From Rhizobium leucaenae USDA 9039 (lineage in GTDB: Bacteria; Pseudomonadota; Alphaproteobacteria; Rhizobiales; Rhizobiaceae), in contig NZ_AUFB01000013.1 of the NCBI RefSeq assembly GCF_000426285.1, positions 1 to 64,000 of the forward strand: a DNA stretch of 64,000 nucleotides, given 5' to 3'. Below, piece by piece: positions 52,454-61,099 of this stretch; position 1 is the first letter of the stretch; each line of letters begins with the position of its first letter. The position numbers and the translations under genes were made by a program. A model generated the notes under the pieces. The model made no database searches and was not told where the DNA came from. It worked only from the letters and a program-made list of their open reading frames with translations.

Positions 52454-52765
52454 TCAGTCGCTGATGCGACTGCTCACAATGATGGAAGGGGGGCTTACCA
52501 GCAACGGAAGCAACGGTTCGAGAACACGCTTGACGTTCGGAGATTCTCCGTGACGCGCGGCTGCCTCCTCGTTTGCCCAACCATCGAGAATGAAGAACGT
52601 ATTCGGCTCGTCGGAGCGCTGGTAGAGATTGTAGTAGAGGCAGCCCTCTTCCTCGCGGGCAGGGCCGACAAACTCCTGGAGCAGTGTGTTGACACGGTCC
52701 CGGTTACGCGTCGATGTTTTAAACTCAACAATGAGATGCTGTTCGTCGGACTTGCTCGATGGCAT
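52454..52765 (-). CDS. Antibiotic biosynthesis monooxygenase domain protein (putative quinol monooxygenase)
   Basis: 103 residues; ATG 52765 with AGGAGC upstream. ABM/YgiN-like ferredoxin-fold: HLIVEFKTSTRNRDRVNTLL, EEGCLYYNLYQRSDEPNTFF, and WANEEAAARHGESPNVKRV. Members oxidise quinols or act as small heme-independent monooxygenases. It sits between an alcohol dehydrogenase and NDH-2 in one operon, so a role in the same oxidative pathway or in quinol recycling is plausible. Confidence 0.8.
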   Translation of the reverse strand: MPSSKSDEQHLIVEFKTSTRNRDRVNTLLQEFVGPAREEEGCLYYNLYQRSDEPNTFFILDGWANEEAAARHGESPNVKRVLEPLLPLLVSPPSIIVSSRISD

Positions 52766-52776
52766 GTGGGAAGCTC

Positions 52777-53877
52777 CTAATTGAAGACGATGACGGGCTT
52801 GATCACGCGGCCAGCTTCGGCATCGGCGATGGCCTCGTTGATTTTCTCGAACGGATACTTTGTGATCAGCTTCTGGAACGGGAATAGGCCGGCCTGGTTC
52901 AGCTCGACCAGTTGGGGAATGAAGAGCTGGGGGATCTGGTCTCCGAGAATGGCACCCTGAATTTTCCGGTTGAAGACCATGAGGTCCAGCGGGATTGGAA
53001 TATCCTTGCCGAGCGCGTCGAGCCCGAGGAGGACGACATGGCCCCCTGCCCGCGTGCATTTGATCGTATTCAGGATGACGGGAATGATACCCACGGCATC
53101 GATCGCAAAATCGGCACCGCCGCCCGTCAAGGCGTGGATCTGCTCCACGACGTCTGGGTCCCTGCCGTTGATAGCATGGGTCGCGCCCAACGTCTTGGCC
53201 ATCGCCAAACGCTGCTCGTTCAGGTCGATGATGATGATCTTGCTGCACCGCCGGACCTTGGCGGCCATCACCGCAGCCATGCCCACTGCTCCGGCGCCGA
53301 ACACGGCAATGGTTTGTCCGATCTCCGGCTTCATGGCGTTGATGACGGTACCTGCCCCCGTTGCCATGCCGCAACCGAGCGGGGCCGCATTCGTCAGGTC
53401 GAAATCCTTGGGAAGCTGCGCGGCGTTGTTCTCAGTCGCCAGGATGTGGGTCGCGAAGGATGACTGGCCGACAAAGTTGCTGCCGATGCCGACTTCATCA
53501 CAAAGCAAGGCCTTTTTGCCGTTCGGACGAAGCCCCGTCAGATTGTACTGGGTGTAGTTCTGGCAGTTCATCGGGTGAGAGCGCCGGCAATCGCCGCAGA
53601 AGCCACATGAACTCTGGCTGAGCGCAACGTGGTCGCCCACCCTTAAACCCTGGACGTCCGCCCCGATGGCTTCGACGATGCCAACACCTTCATGTCCCGG
53701 TATGACCGGGGCGGGAGGCCCAAAAATCCCATCACGGAGCAACAGGTCCGTATGGCAGATGCCCGTCGCGACCGTTCGCACAAGAATTTCATTGCCTTCG
53801 GGATCCGCCAGCTCAAGTTCACGAAACTCCAGCGGAGCTTTCGGTTTTACGGCCACAGCCGCCGTTATCTTCACCAT
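52777..53877 (-). CDS. Zinc-dependent aryl/alkyl-alcohol dehydrogenase
   Basis: ATG 53877 with a GGAG site; 366 residues. Catalytic zinc: GICHTDLLLRDG and GHEGVGIVEAIGADV. Structural zinc: CGFCGDCRRSHPMNC. Nucleotide binding: GAGAVGMAAVMAAK. It is of the same subgroup as the enzyme at 59227 (AreB/benzyl-alcohol-type with a 366-368 residue length), more distant from the one at 33583. It lies just downstream of ABC permeases in the operon from 58565. Confidence 0.88.
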   Translation of the reverse strand: MVKITAAVAVKPKAPLEFRELELADPEGNEILVRTVATGICHTDLLLRDGIFGPPAPVIPGHEGVGIVEAIGADVQGLRVGDHVALSQSSCGFCGDCRRSHPMNCQNYTQYNLTGLRPNGKKALLCDEVGIGSNFVGQSSFATHILATENNAAQLPKDFDLTNAAPLGCGMATGAGTVINAMKPEIGQTIAVFGAGAVGMAAVMAAKVRRCSKIIIIDLNEQRLAMAKTLGATHAINGRDPDVVEQIHALTGGGADFAIDAVGIIPVILNTIKCTRAGGHVVLLGLDALGKDIPIPLDLMVFNRKIQGAILGDQIPQLFIPQLVELNQAGLFPFQKLITKYPFEKINEAIADAEAGRVIKPVIVFN

Positions 53878-53939
53878 GCTTTTCTCCTGCATTCTCCCGC
53901 GTTGACACCGGGAATGACCTGTCTGGCATCCTGTGCGGG

Positions 53940-54938
53940 CTAGACGCGACCGACGCGTGCGCCGTAAATGATCGCCGCAAGAGCGATGATCCCGCCCTGG
54001 ACGATAAGCTTGCCGGGCTCCTGGATGCCGAACACGGTCAACATCGCAAATAGGAAACTGAAGGCGACGACCGCCACGAAAGGCCCCGCGACGCCGCCGC
54101 GGTCGACGCCGAACGTCACCCCACCGAGAATCGTCGCGGCGAGAGCGTTCATGAAGGTGTCGAAGCCGGGCTTGATCGTTCCAACGGCCAGCGCAGACAC
54201 CTGAACCAGGGCGGCGATGCCCGTCAGCGTGCCCGCCAGCGTATGCGAGAAAAAAATCGTTCGAGCCAGAGGTATGCCTGTTATCTCCGCCGCCCTCGGA
54301 TTGTCGCCGACAGCGCGGAAGTAGCGCCCGAGGATCAGGAAGCGGAACGCTAGTGCGACGACCACGGAAATCCCGATCCAGACGATAACGGAGTAAGACA
54401 GGCCGTAGATGTTCCCGCTCGTCAGGACGCGAAGCCAGCTTGGTGTCGAACCCGGTGCACGGCCGGAACTCATGAACTGGACGATCCCGATGAGGATCGC
54501 CGATACGCTCAGCGTCGCGATGACCGCGGAGGCGCGGACATAGGCCACGAGGGCGCCGTTGATCAGACCGACGGCAAGGCCGATGACGATCGTCATCAGG
54601 ACCGTGACGAAGGGCGGGTAACTGTTGAGGAGCCCGGAGCTGGCGAGATAGATCGAAAAAGCAAACACGCCACTGACCGAGAGATCAATCGAACGCACCC
54701 GCATGACAAGAGATTGCGCCAGCACCGCGATCCCGAGCGGCGCTGACTGTTTCAGGATCACGAACCAATAGTTCGGATTGATCAGCGTCGCACTTACCGC
54801 GGGGGCCAAAGCGATCAGGATTGCGAGCACGTAATATGCCGGGGGCAAGCCGAGCACCCAGGAAAGTGTGCGCTTGGCGGTGAGAGTGCGGGATGGCGTC
54901 TCAATTTTCGCATCTGCTGTGGTCATCGAGAGGTCCAT
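53940..54938 (-). CDS. CUT2-type ABC transporter permease (second system, subunit 2)
   Basis: 332 residues from ATG 54938; starts at 54947 (TTG) or 54926 are possible. It has the ribose-permease pattern with MRVRSIDLSVSGVFAFS, GLINGALVAYV, and near the C-terminus AATILGGVTFGVDRGGVAGP. The start overlaps the end of the upstream permease gene. It forms the channel with that permease. This system is distinct from the 46197/47178 pair. Confidence 0.85.
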   Translation of the reverse strand: MDLSMTTADAKIETPSRTLTAKRTLSWVLGLPPAYYVLAILIALAPAVSATLINPNYWFVILKQSAPLGIAVLAQSLVMRVRSIDLSVSGVFAFSIYLASSGLLNSYPPFVTVLMTIVIGLAVGLINGALVAYVRASAVIATLSVSAILIGIVQFMSSGRAPGSTPSWLRVLTSGNIYGLSYSVIVWIGISVVVALAFRFLILGRYFRAVGDNPRAAEITGIPLARTIFFSHTLAGTLTGIAALVQVSALAVGTIKPGFDTFMNALAATILGGVTFGVDRGGVAGPFVAVVAFSFLFAMLTVFGIQEPGKLIVQGGIIALAAIIYGARVGRV

Positions 54939-54943
54939 CTCTT

Positions 54944-55885
54944 TCAAAGTCCGATCGTTTTGCGACGCTGCGAAACGACGAGTGCCAGCAGCAGAAGGCC
55001 CTTCACGACCGACTGGAGGAATGCCGAGACGTTGGCGAGGTTCATCACGTTGTTGACGATGCCGAGGATAGCCGCGCCGGCGACAGTGCCGAGGATGCTA
55101 CCGATACCGCCAGCTAGGTGAACACCCCCGAGCGCTGCTGCGGTAACGGATTCAATTCCGAAGGTGGCACCCCCCTTGGGATCGCCTGAGGCAAGGCGGC
55201 CCGCGAGGAACATCCCGGCAGCACAAGCAAATAGCGCCGACAGGATGTAGGCTTTGATGACTGTGCGCTCGACCGGGACGCCATTCATGCGGGCATTGAA
55301 ATCGTTACCCCCCGAAGCGAACAGGTAAAGGCCAAACGGCCTGCGATAAAGCATCCAGGCAGCAACGACGGTGGCGGCGATCAGCCAGAGCAGCGAGTTC
55401 GGCACGGGCCCGACCGAACCCGCGACTGACGCCGACAGCCAATCAGGCACCTTCCCGCCGGGGATCGGGAGAATGATAAGCGCCAGTCCCTGGCCGATCC
55501 CCATGGTTGCCAGGGTCATGATGATCGGGTGGACGTTAAGCCTGGCTACGCCGTATCCGTTGGCCAGTCCGAATGCGATCGCAACCGCAATGCAAAGCAC
55601 GACACGGACAACCTCTGGCATGTCGAGTGTCATGATCGTGGTCGTCACGCTGATGATCGAACCAACGGAAACGTCCAGGCCGCCCGTCAGGATCACAAAG
55701 GTCTGGCCGAGCGCAGAAATGACAAGAACAGTAGATTGGGCCAGCAGGTTCGACAGATTCTCCGGCGCCAGAAATTCTGGAAGCAGGATGACCGAGGCGA
55801 CCACCAGCACGAATAGCGTCCCGATCGACAGCCGGATCGCACCCGCCCGGTAAGGAGTCTTCAGGAAGTTTGCGATGGTATTCAT
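54944..55885 (-). CDS. CUT2-type ABC transporter permease (second system, subunit 1)
   Basis: 313 residues, with GAGGAGGA upstream of ATG 55885. Features: LTGGLDVSVGSIISVTT in the signature helix region, NGYGVARLNVHPIIMTLATMG, and AAALGGVHLAGGIGSILG. This is the normal RbsC-type arrangement. It lies 9 bases after the ATPase gene; the pair with the next gene would make a heterodimer. Confidence 0.87.
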   Translation of the reverse strand: MNTIANFLKTPYRAGAIRLSIGTLFVLVVASVILLPEFLAPENLSNLLAQSTVLVISALGQTFVILTGGLDVSVGSIISVTTTIMTLDMPEVVRVVLCIAVAIAFGLANGYGVARLNVHPIIMTLATMGIGQGLALIILPIPGGKVPDWLSASVAGSVGPVPNSLLWLIAATVVAAWMLYRRPFGLYLFASGGNDFNARMNGVPVERTVIKAYILSALFACAAGMFLAGRLASGDPKGGATFGIESVTAAALGGVHLAGGIGSILGTVAGAAILGIVNNVMNLANVSAFLQSVVKGLLLLALVVSQRRKTIGL

Positions 55886-55894
55886 GTATCCTCC

Positions 55895-57421
55895 TCAATG
55901 AACAGCGGCGCGCGGATCGTGCGCGAAGTTCGAACCTAGTGCGGTTCCCAGGATGGTTTCCTCTGTGGCATCGAGCGCGGGCATCTGCCCGACGATCTTT
56001 TTGTCGTGAACGACCAGGATGTTGTCACACAGCCCGATCAGTTCGGCGTGCTCGCGCGACGAGACGATCACTGCACCGCCACGATCGGCAAAATCGCGAA
56101 GCAGCTTGTAGATTTCCGCTTTCGCGCCGACATCGACGCCCCGTGTCGGCTCCTCGATGACAAGGATATCGACCCCCGAAAGCAGCCAGCGGCACAGAAG
56201 CACCTTTTGCTGGTTTCCGCCCGAAAGTTTGCCGACGGGCGAGGCGGGGTCGGCAGCCGCAACACGGAGCGACTTTATGACATCGTGAACCCTGGAGATG
56301 GAACGCCATGCAACGCTCGCCATGTTCCGGTTCAATTGCTTGCCAAGTGCGATGTTGTCGTAGATCGGAAGCCGAAGAAACAGGCCTTCCTGCTTGCGGT
56401 CTTCAGGAATGAAACCAATGCCCGCTGAGATGGCACTCGAAAAGCCTGAGGATACGTTCACATCGATCATGCTGTCGTCGCGGCGACGCTGGACGCTCGC
56501 AGCTGCGGCGGGTTCGACCCCGACGACCGCACGCATGATTTCACGCTGCCCCTGGCCCTCCAGCCCGGCGAGCCCGATGATCTCGCCCGTGCGTACGGAA
56601 AAACCGACTGGCGGGCCATGGTCATTGAGACGAAGCCCTGCCACGACGAGCATCGGCGATCCAATGGCCTGTGCCCTCGGCGGAAAGAAACTCTGAAGTT
56701 CGCGTCCAACCATGGTTGCCACGAGCGTTTGGAGATTAAAGTCTTCTGCCCTGGCTGTCTTTACCCAAGCCCCGTCCTTCATGACGGTGATGGTGTCGCA
56801 CAGTTCGAACACCTCGTTCATCCGATGCGAGATGTAGACGACAGCCTTGTTTTGCGCCTTCAGATCGCGGATGACCTTGAAGAGATGAGCGACGTCCGTT
56901 GAGTTTAGTGCCGCGGTCGGTTCATCGAAAATGAAGACATCGGCATTGGATGTCAGGCCTTTGGCGATTTCCACTGCCTGCTGCTGGGCAACCGTCAGCG
57001 TTTCCACAATCGCCGTCGCGTCCAGTTGAGGGAAAACGTCGGCAAGCAGCTTGCGGGATCGCTCGACGACCTCGGCGGTGTCTATCGACCCATCGGCACG
57101 CCGCGGTTCGTGTCCAAGAAACATGTTTTCGGCGACCGTGAGATTGGGGATCAGGGTGAACTCCTGAAACACTGTCGACACCCCGGCGAGACGCGCTTCC
57201 TTGGGGGACCGGAAGGTCACCTCTTCTCCTCGCAGACGGATGCGTCCAGCGGTCTGTTGATAGACGCCGGCCAGAATTCGCATCAGCGTGGATTTTCCCG
57301 CCCCGTTCTCGCCCATCAACGCGTGGACGGAGCCGCGTTCAAGCGAAAATTGAACATTCGACAGGACTTTGGTCGCACCAAAGGACTTGTTGATGCTGAC
57401 CATCTCGACAAGCATACTCAT
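55895..57421 (-). CDS. CUT2-type sugar ABC transporter ATPase (second system)
   Basis: Start ATG 57421 (MSMLVEMVSINKSFGA) with a weak GGAAG site; the longer frame to 57712 overlaps the binding-protein gene. 508 residues. Module 1: Walker A GENGAGKST, signature-like LTVAQQQAVEIAKGL, Walker B FIFDEPTAALN. Module 2: degenerate Walker A (GLEGQGQRE), intact LSGGNQQKVLLCRW signature, then VIEEPTRGVDVG. It energises import of the ligand of the 57477 binding protein. Confidence 0.9.
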   Translation of the reverse strand: MSMLVEMVSINKSFGATKVLSNVQFSLERGSVHALMGENGAGKSTLMRILAGVYQQTAGRIRLRGEEVTFRSPKEARLAGVSTVFQEFTLIPNLTVAENMFLGHEPRRADGSIDTAEVVERSRKLLADVFPQLDATAIVETLTVAQQQAVEIAKGLTSNADVFIFDEPTAALNSTDVAHLFKVIRDLKAQNKAVVYISHRMNEVFELCDTITVMKDGAWVKTARAEDFNLQTLVATMVGRELQSFFPPRAQAIGSPMLVVAGLRLNDHGPPVGFSVRTGEIIGLAGLEGQGQREIMRAVVGVEPAAAASVQRRRDDSMIDVNVSSGFSSAISAGIGFIPEDRKQEGLFLRLPIYDNIALGKQLNRNMASVAWRSISRVHDVIKSLRVAAADPASPVGKLSGGNQQKVLLCRWLLSGVDILVIEEPTRGVDVGAKAEIYKLLRDFADRGGAVIVSSREHAELIGLCDNILVVHDKKIVGQMPALDATEETILGTALGSNFAHDPRAAVH

Positions 57422-57446
57422 GAACACTTCCATCTGCGAGGGTGAA

Positions 57447-57470
57447 GAGGGCGCGCTTGTCCGCGCCCTC
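57447..57470 (-). other. Intercistronic stem-loop between binding-protein and ATPase genes
   Basis: Minus strand GAGGGCGCG and CGCGCCCTC form a 9-bp perfect stem with 6-nt loop directly after the binding-protein stop. Such hairpins often keep binding-protein mRNA more abundant than that of the membrane subunits. Confidence 0.6.
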
Positions 57471-57476
57471 AATGCG

Positions 57477-58565
57477 TCAGGCCTTGAAGTACTCGAGGAG
57501 CTTCTCATTCGGCATTTCTGTCGGGGCCCAGTAAGCGTCCGTGAGATCGGAGCGGTAAAACTGTGCAAGATTTTCGTCGACGATCGGCTTGGGCCGGTTG
57601 GTCCAGTTGCGCTGGATCGGCTTGCCTTCGAGAAGCGCGAAGGACGCACGCAGGGCTGCCGTCGAAAGAGCCGGAGGGCAAATGGGCCCGATCGAAGAGA
57701 GCTTTTCATCATTCCAACGACGCATCCATCCGTTCAGGGCTTCTCCCGTGATCGGTGGAATGGTGGAAGCCCCGGCTTCCTGCAGCGCGTCCAGGACCCC
57801 GAGCGACATATTTGCGCCGTCAGTCCAGACCCCGGCGACATCGGGATCAGAGAGATAGAGGCTTTCGGCGATCTTCTTTGAGTCCTCGTAGGACCAGCTG
57901 CCGTGCTGGGTTGAGGTGATTTGGAGACCGGACTTGCTGAAGACTTCCATCGCCCCGGCGTAACGATCAGCATCGATCGGATGCCCGGCGACGCCGCGCA
58001 GCACCCACACTTTTCCCTTGTTGCCTAGTTTGTCGACCAGGAACTGAGCCATCACCCGACCGAAGTAGAAGTCGTCGCCCTGGACCTGCACCGTGAAATC
58101 CTCGGTGTCGACGCGACCGAGATAGACGACCGTCGGAATGCCGGCGGCCTTTGCCTTCCTGATGCCTTCCACGGCCGAGCCTGTTGTAAGCGGCGCAATG
58201 ATGATTGCATCGACTTTTTGTGCGATCAGATCTTCGATGTCGGCGACCTGTTTTGAGGCGTTGAGGTCGGCGCTTCGGAATTGATAGTCTGCGACACGGG
58301 CCTTGTTCCTGCTAATCTCGTATTCGGCTTCGAACGCGGTCTGATAGGTGTGCGTTGAACCGGCCAGGCCATAGTGGCTGTGACCGATCTTCCAGGGACC
58401 TGCCTTGGCGAACTTACCAGCTTCGACGACGGGGTTTTCCCCTTCGGACGGCCAAGTGTCGGGCAGCAGGGCGATAGTATCGTCTGCCCGCAGGATGCCC
58501 GGTATTCCGAACGCGCCCGCTGCAATCAAGGCACTGCCCGTCTGCAGGAATGTACGTCTTTTCAT
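57477..58565 (-). CDS. Sugar-type ABC transporter substrate-binding protein (second system)
   Basis: Start ATG 58565 with GAGGAGGAG upstream; 362 residues. Signal peptide MKRRTFLQTGSALIAAGAFG has a twin-arginine-like start. The mature part is a periplasmic-binding type-1 protein: PWKIGHSHYG, EDLIAQKVDAIIIAPLTTGS, and VAGHPIDADRYAGAMEVF. It presents an unknown ligand to the CUT2 permeases and is transcribed from the operator-bearing promoter at 58670-58698. First gene of the operon reaching NDH-2. Confidence 0.88.
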   Translation of the reverse strand: MKRRTFLQTGSALIAAGAFGIPGILRADDTIALLPDTWPSEGENPVVEAGKFAKAGPWKIGHSHYGLAGSTHTYQTAFEAEYEISRNKARVADYQFRSADLNASKQVADIEDLIAQKVDAIIIAPLTTGSAVEGIRKAKAAGIPTVVYLGRVDTEDFTVQVQGDDFYFGRVMAQFLVDKLGNKGKVWVLRGVAGHPIDADRYAGAMEVFSKSGLQITSTQHGSWSYEDSKKIAESLYLSDPDVAGVWTDGANMSLGVLDALQEAGASTIPPITGEALNGWMRRWNDEKLSSIGPICPPALSTAALRASFALLEGKPIQRNWTNRPKPIVDENLAQFYRSDLTDAYWAPTEMPNEKLLEYFKA

Positions 58566-58669
58566 CAGAATTCTCCTCCTCTTGCCACCCAACGCGGCCA
58601 TTTTGTCTGCGACCTGGAGCGCCGTTATCTTCCAGCCATCGCCGAATTCTCCCCAAACGGCAGATCGCA

Positions 58670-58698
58670 TCATTATGAATAAGCAGACAATCTGTCAA
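58670..58698 (-). promoter_or_regulatory. Promoter and GntR-type site of the binding-protein operon
   Basis: Minus strand TTGACA (plus 58693-58698), 17-bp spacer, TAATGA -10 (plus 58670-58675). AGATTGTCTG adjoining the -35 matches the left half of the regulon consensus exactly. The start codon at 58565 lies about 100 bases downstream. Confidence 0.75.
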
Positions 58699-59157
58699 TA
58701 AAGTATCTTGAATTTCGGATTTTCGACGTGTCGTCTGTGTTATCACGCTGATTTAGTTGTTCTTTTATTGCGGCTCGGTTCGATATAGCAATAAGACAAA
58801 GCAACCGTCCGTCACCTCACCCCACGAGCGCGCAACAGGGAACACAGCAGACCGCGCCTCGCCGGCGAGGTTCATGAAAAGGAAGTTTGGCGCCATTATC
58901 GCTACCATTGCCCGGAAAATGAGGCTGCGAGGCGCAGGAAATACGGGCGCTACCGTCAGCCGGAGCGTTCGATGAACGTCACGTCAGACTCAGTCAATCT
59001 GTCAAGCAAATTCCAGTTCAGCCAACAATTCGGGCCAAGATCTAGATCGGCCGCATACCCTGAGGAAGCAATTGATATTACATCGCTTTGTTTCTTTACA
59101 TGTCCGTGTAGCGCGTTGGCATTGGCCTCAGCGAGCATTTTCGTTCACTGAAGATAA

Positions 59158-59186
59158 TTGACTGATTGTCTGCTAACGCCTACAAG
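59158..59186 (+). promoter_or_regulatory. Promoter and GntR-type site of the alcohol dehydrogenase gene
   Basis: TTGACT (59158-59163), 17-bp spacer, TACAAG (59181-59186). GATTGTCTG (59164-59172) matches the left half-site, while the right half is degenerate. A short leader leads to ATG 59227. Confidence 0.65.
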
Positions 59187-59226
59187 TGTCACCCACCGGC
59201 CGAGCGCGCACTTAAGGAGTCATTTT

Positions 59227-60333
59227 ATGAAAGAAGCATACGCTGCAATTTCGCGCGAAAAGGCAAAGCCTCTTGTTCTGGAGTGCATCGGGATCGATCA
59301 ACCTCGCCCCGACGAAATCCTCGTCCGGATCGTGGCGAGCGGTGTCTGCCACACCGACATGGTTGTTCGCGACCAAGGATATGACGTACCGCAGCCCGTG
59401 GTTCTCGGCCATGAAGGCTCCGGCGTCGTGGAAGTGGTCGGGGCCGATGTAAAAGGGCTTTCGCCCGGTGACCACGTGGCTCTAAGCTACGCATATTGCG
59501 GGAAATGCGAAAAGTGCCGGGGAGGCACGCCTTATTATTGTGAAGACTTTTTCGGCAGAAATTTCCGTGGCACCCGGCCGGATGGCAGTTGCCCGCTACA
59601 TGATTCACACGGTACCCAGATCAGCGGGTGCTTCTTCGAGCAGTCTTCTTTCGCCACCTACGCCATCGCCAGCGAGCGCAATGCGGTCAAGGTTTCCAAA
59701 GATGTTCCGCTCGAACTCATGGGACCGCTGGGCTGCGGGCTGCAAACGGGCGCCGGAGCGGTTCTCAACTGCCTCAAGCCCCAACCGGGATCTTCCATTG
59801 CAGTGTTCGGCGCGGGTGCGGTCGGCATGGCAGCCGTAATGGCGGCGAAGATCGCCGGATGCTCGACCATCATCGTGATCGACCTTAACGATGAACGTCT
59901 CGAACTGGCGATTGAACTGGGTGCAACCCACATCATAAACGCCCGCAATGGGGATAGCGTCAAGGCAATCAGGGAAATCATTCCCGAAGGCGCAGACTTC
60001 AGTCTCGAATGCACGAGCTCGCCGAAGGTGTTTCGCCAAGCGGTCGATTGCCTCGGCACCCCAGGAACCTGTGGACTGGTCGGATCGTCCGCGCTCGGAA
60101 CGGAAGGGATCGTCGATATCGGCAACTTTCTGTTCGGCCGTACGCTCGTCGGTGTGGTCGAAGGCCAGAGCATTCCCTCCAAATTCATACCCGAGCTCAT
60201 CGAATACTGGCAGCAGGGACGGTTCCCGTTCGACAAGCTCGTCCAGTTCTACGATCTCAACCAGATCAACGAGGCAATGGCCGATTCCGAGAGCGGCAAG
60301 GTCATCAAGCCGATCCTGCGCATGAAGCACTAA
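59227..60333 (+). CDS. Zinc-dependent aryl/alkyl-alcohol dehydrogenase
   Basis: ATG 59227 with AAGGAG upstream; 368 residues. GVCHTDMVVRD and GHEGSGVVEVVGADV contribute the catalytic zinc; CGKCEKCRGGTPYYC the structural zinc; GAGAVGMAAVMAAK the cofactor fold. It is a clear paralogue of the enzyme at 52777, sharing the SSFATYAIASERNAV-type block. It is a monocistronic, operator-controlled gene. Either dehydrogenase could act on the alcohol from the hydrolases. Confidence 0.9.
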   Translation: MKEAYAAISREKAKPLVLECIGIDQPRPDEILVRIVASGVCHTDMVVRDQGYDVPQPVVLGHEGSGVVEVVGADVKGLSPGDHVALSYAYCGKCEKCRGGTPYYCEDFFGRNFRGTRPDGSCPLHDSHGTQISGCFFEQSSFATYAIASERNAVKVSKDVPLELMGPLGCGLQTGAGAVLNCLKPQPGSSIAVFGAGAVGMAAVMAAKIAGCSTIIVIDLNDERLELAIELGATHIINARNGDSVKAIREIIPEGADFSLECTSSPKVFRQAVDCLGTPGTCGLVGSSALGTEGIVDIGNFLFGRTLVGVVEGQSIPSKFIPELIEYWQQGRFPFDKLVQFYDLNQINEAMADSESGKVIKPILRMKH

Positions 60334-61099
60334 GCTCCCGTCACGAACATTGTCCAGAAGTCAGCCTCCCAAGGCAACGTCCGGCGGGGCCGTGGTCGTC
60401 ACGGTCTCGCCCGGACACTCTGGAACGCAGGTGTGAGGCGCAACACCGTTTCATCATTGCAACGCGACCAAGTCGCGGTAACGATAGTGAGCTCTTCCAG
60501 GTCAAAATATTAGTCTGCGACGGCGCAGTTTCTCGGCGATCTGTGACCGCCGCATCAGGGCCTTGCGGCAGTTGACGGCCGCAAGCCATTGCAGAATCTG
60601 CAAATGTGAAGTGAGGTTCAACTGATGCTGCCCTTGAGTCATAAGAGCACTGGGGCGGGCAGGCACGAGCGTCCCGACACGTGCGCCTTGCGTCAACGTG
60701 CCACCAGGAAAATGCCAGACAACCGGTGATGATCTTGCCAGCGAGTGGCCGGTGGCGCGCTGTCCTCGTCCCGTCGAAAAATACCTACGAAACTATCGAG
60801 ATGGGTCATCAGACGTTGCGTCAACGCGAGCCTTAAGCAGACAGACCCAGCACAAAGGTGAGTCTAGCGCCTGCCTCTCTCCGCACGTTCCGACGTTCCA
60901 TTGCCGTTCTGCCCTCGACGTTCGCCTGGGCAGCGTGATCGGCCGGGTCCTGCTCGCGGTCGACCGCCTCTTTTTGAAGGCTGTCGGCGCGGTCTTGACC
61001 AAGAGTTTCCCCGCCTACTGCAGAATGTGTCATCGGGCCTCCGTGACCAGCTAAAACATTGCGGGTGGCGAGCCTTAAGACGCGCCACCAACCGTTGGA
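60334..61099. other. Intergenic region, no recognisable gene
   Basis: About 765 bases between convergent transcription units. Short frames on both strands have no ribosome site or known motif. GGTGGCG (61064-61070) and CGCCACC (61083-61089) form a 7-bp stem that could end the minus-strand dehydrogenase transcript; the following sequence has only a short T-run. Old decayed DNA is possible, but no IS is recognised. Confidence 0.45.

Larger units (their letters stand above)
58566..59226. other. Divergent promoter region, two GntR-type sites
   Basis: About 660 bases between the binding-protein gene (minus) and an alcohol dehydrogenase (plus). The left site drives the first, the right site (59158) the second. 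Between 58700 and 59157 no convincing gene is present. The middle is AT-richer than the neighbours. Confidence 0.5.

Noticed and set aside
52768..53374. Minus-strand extension of the ABM protein to over 300 residues
   Set aside because: The extra sequence is the alternative frame of the alcohol dehydrogenase, whereas ATG 52765 has AGGAGC directly upstream.
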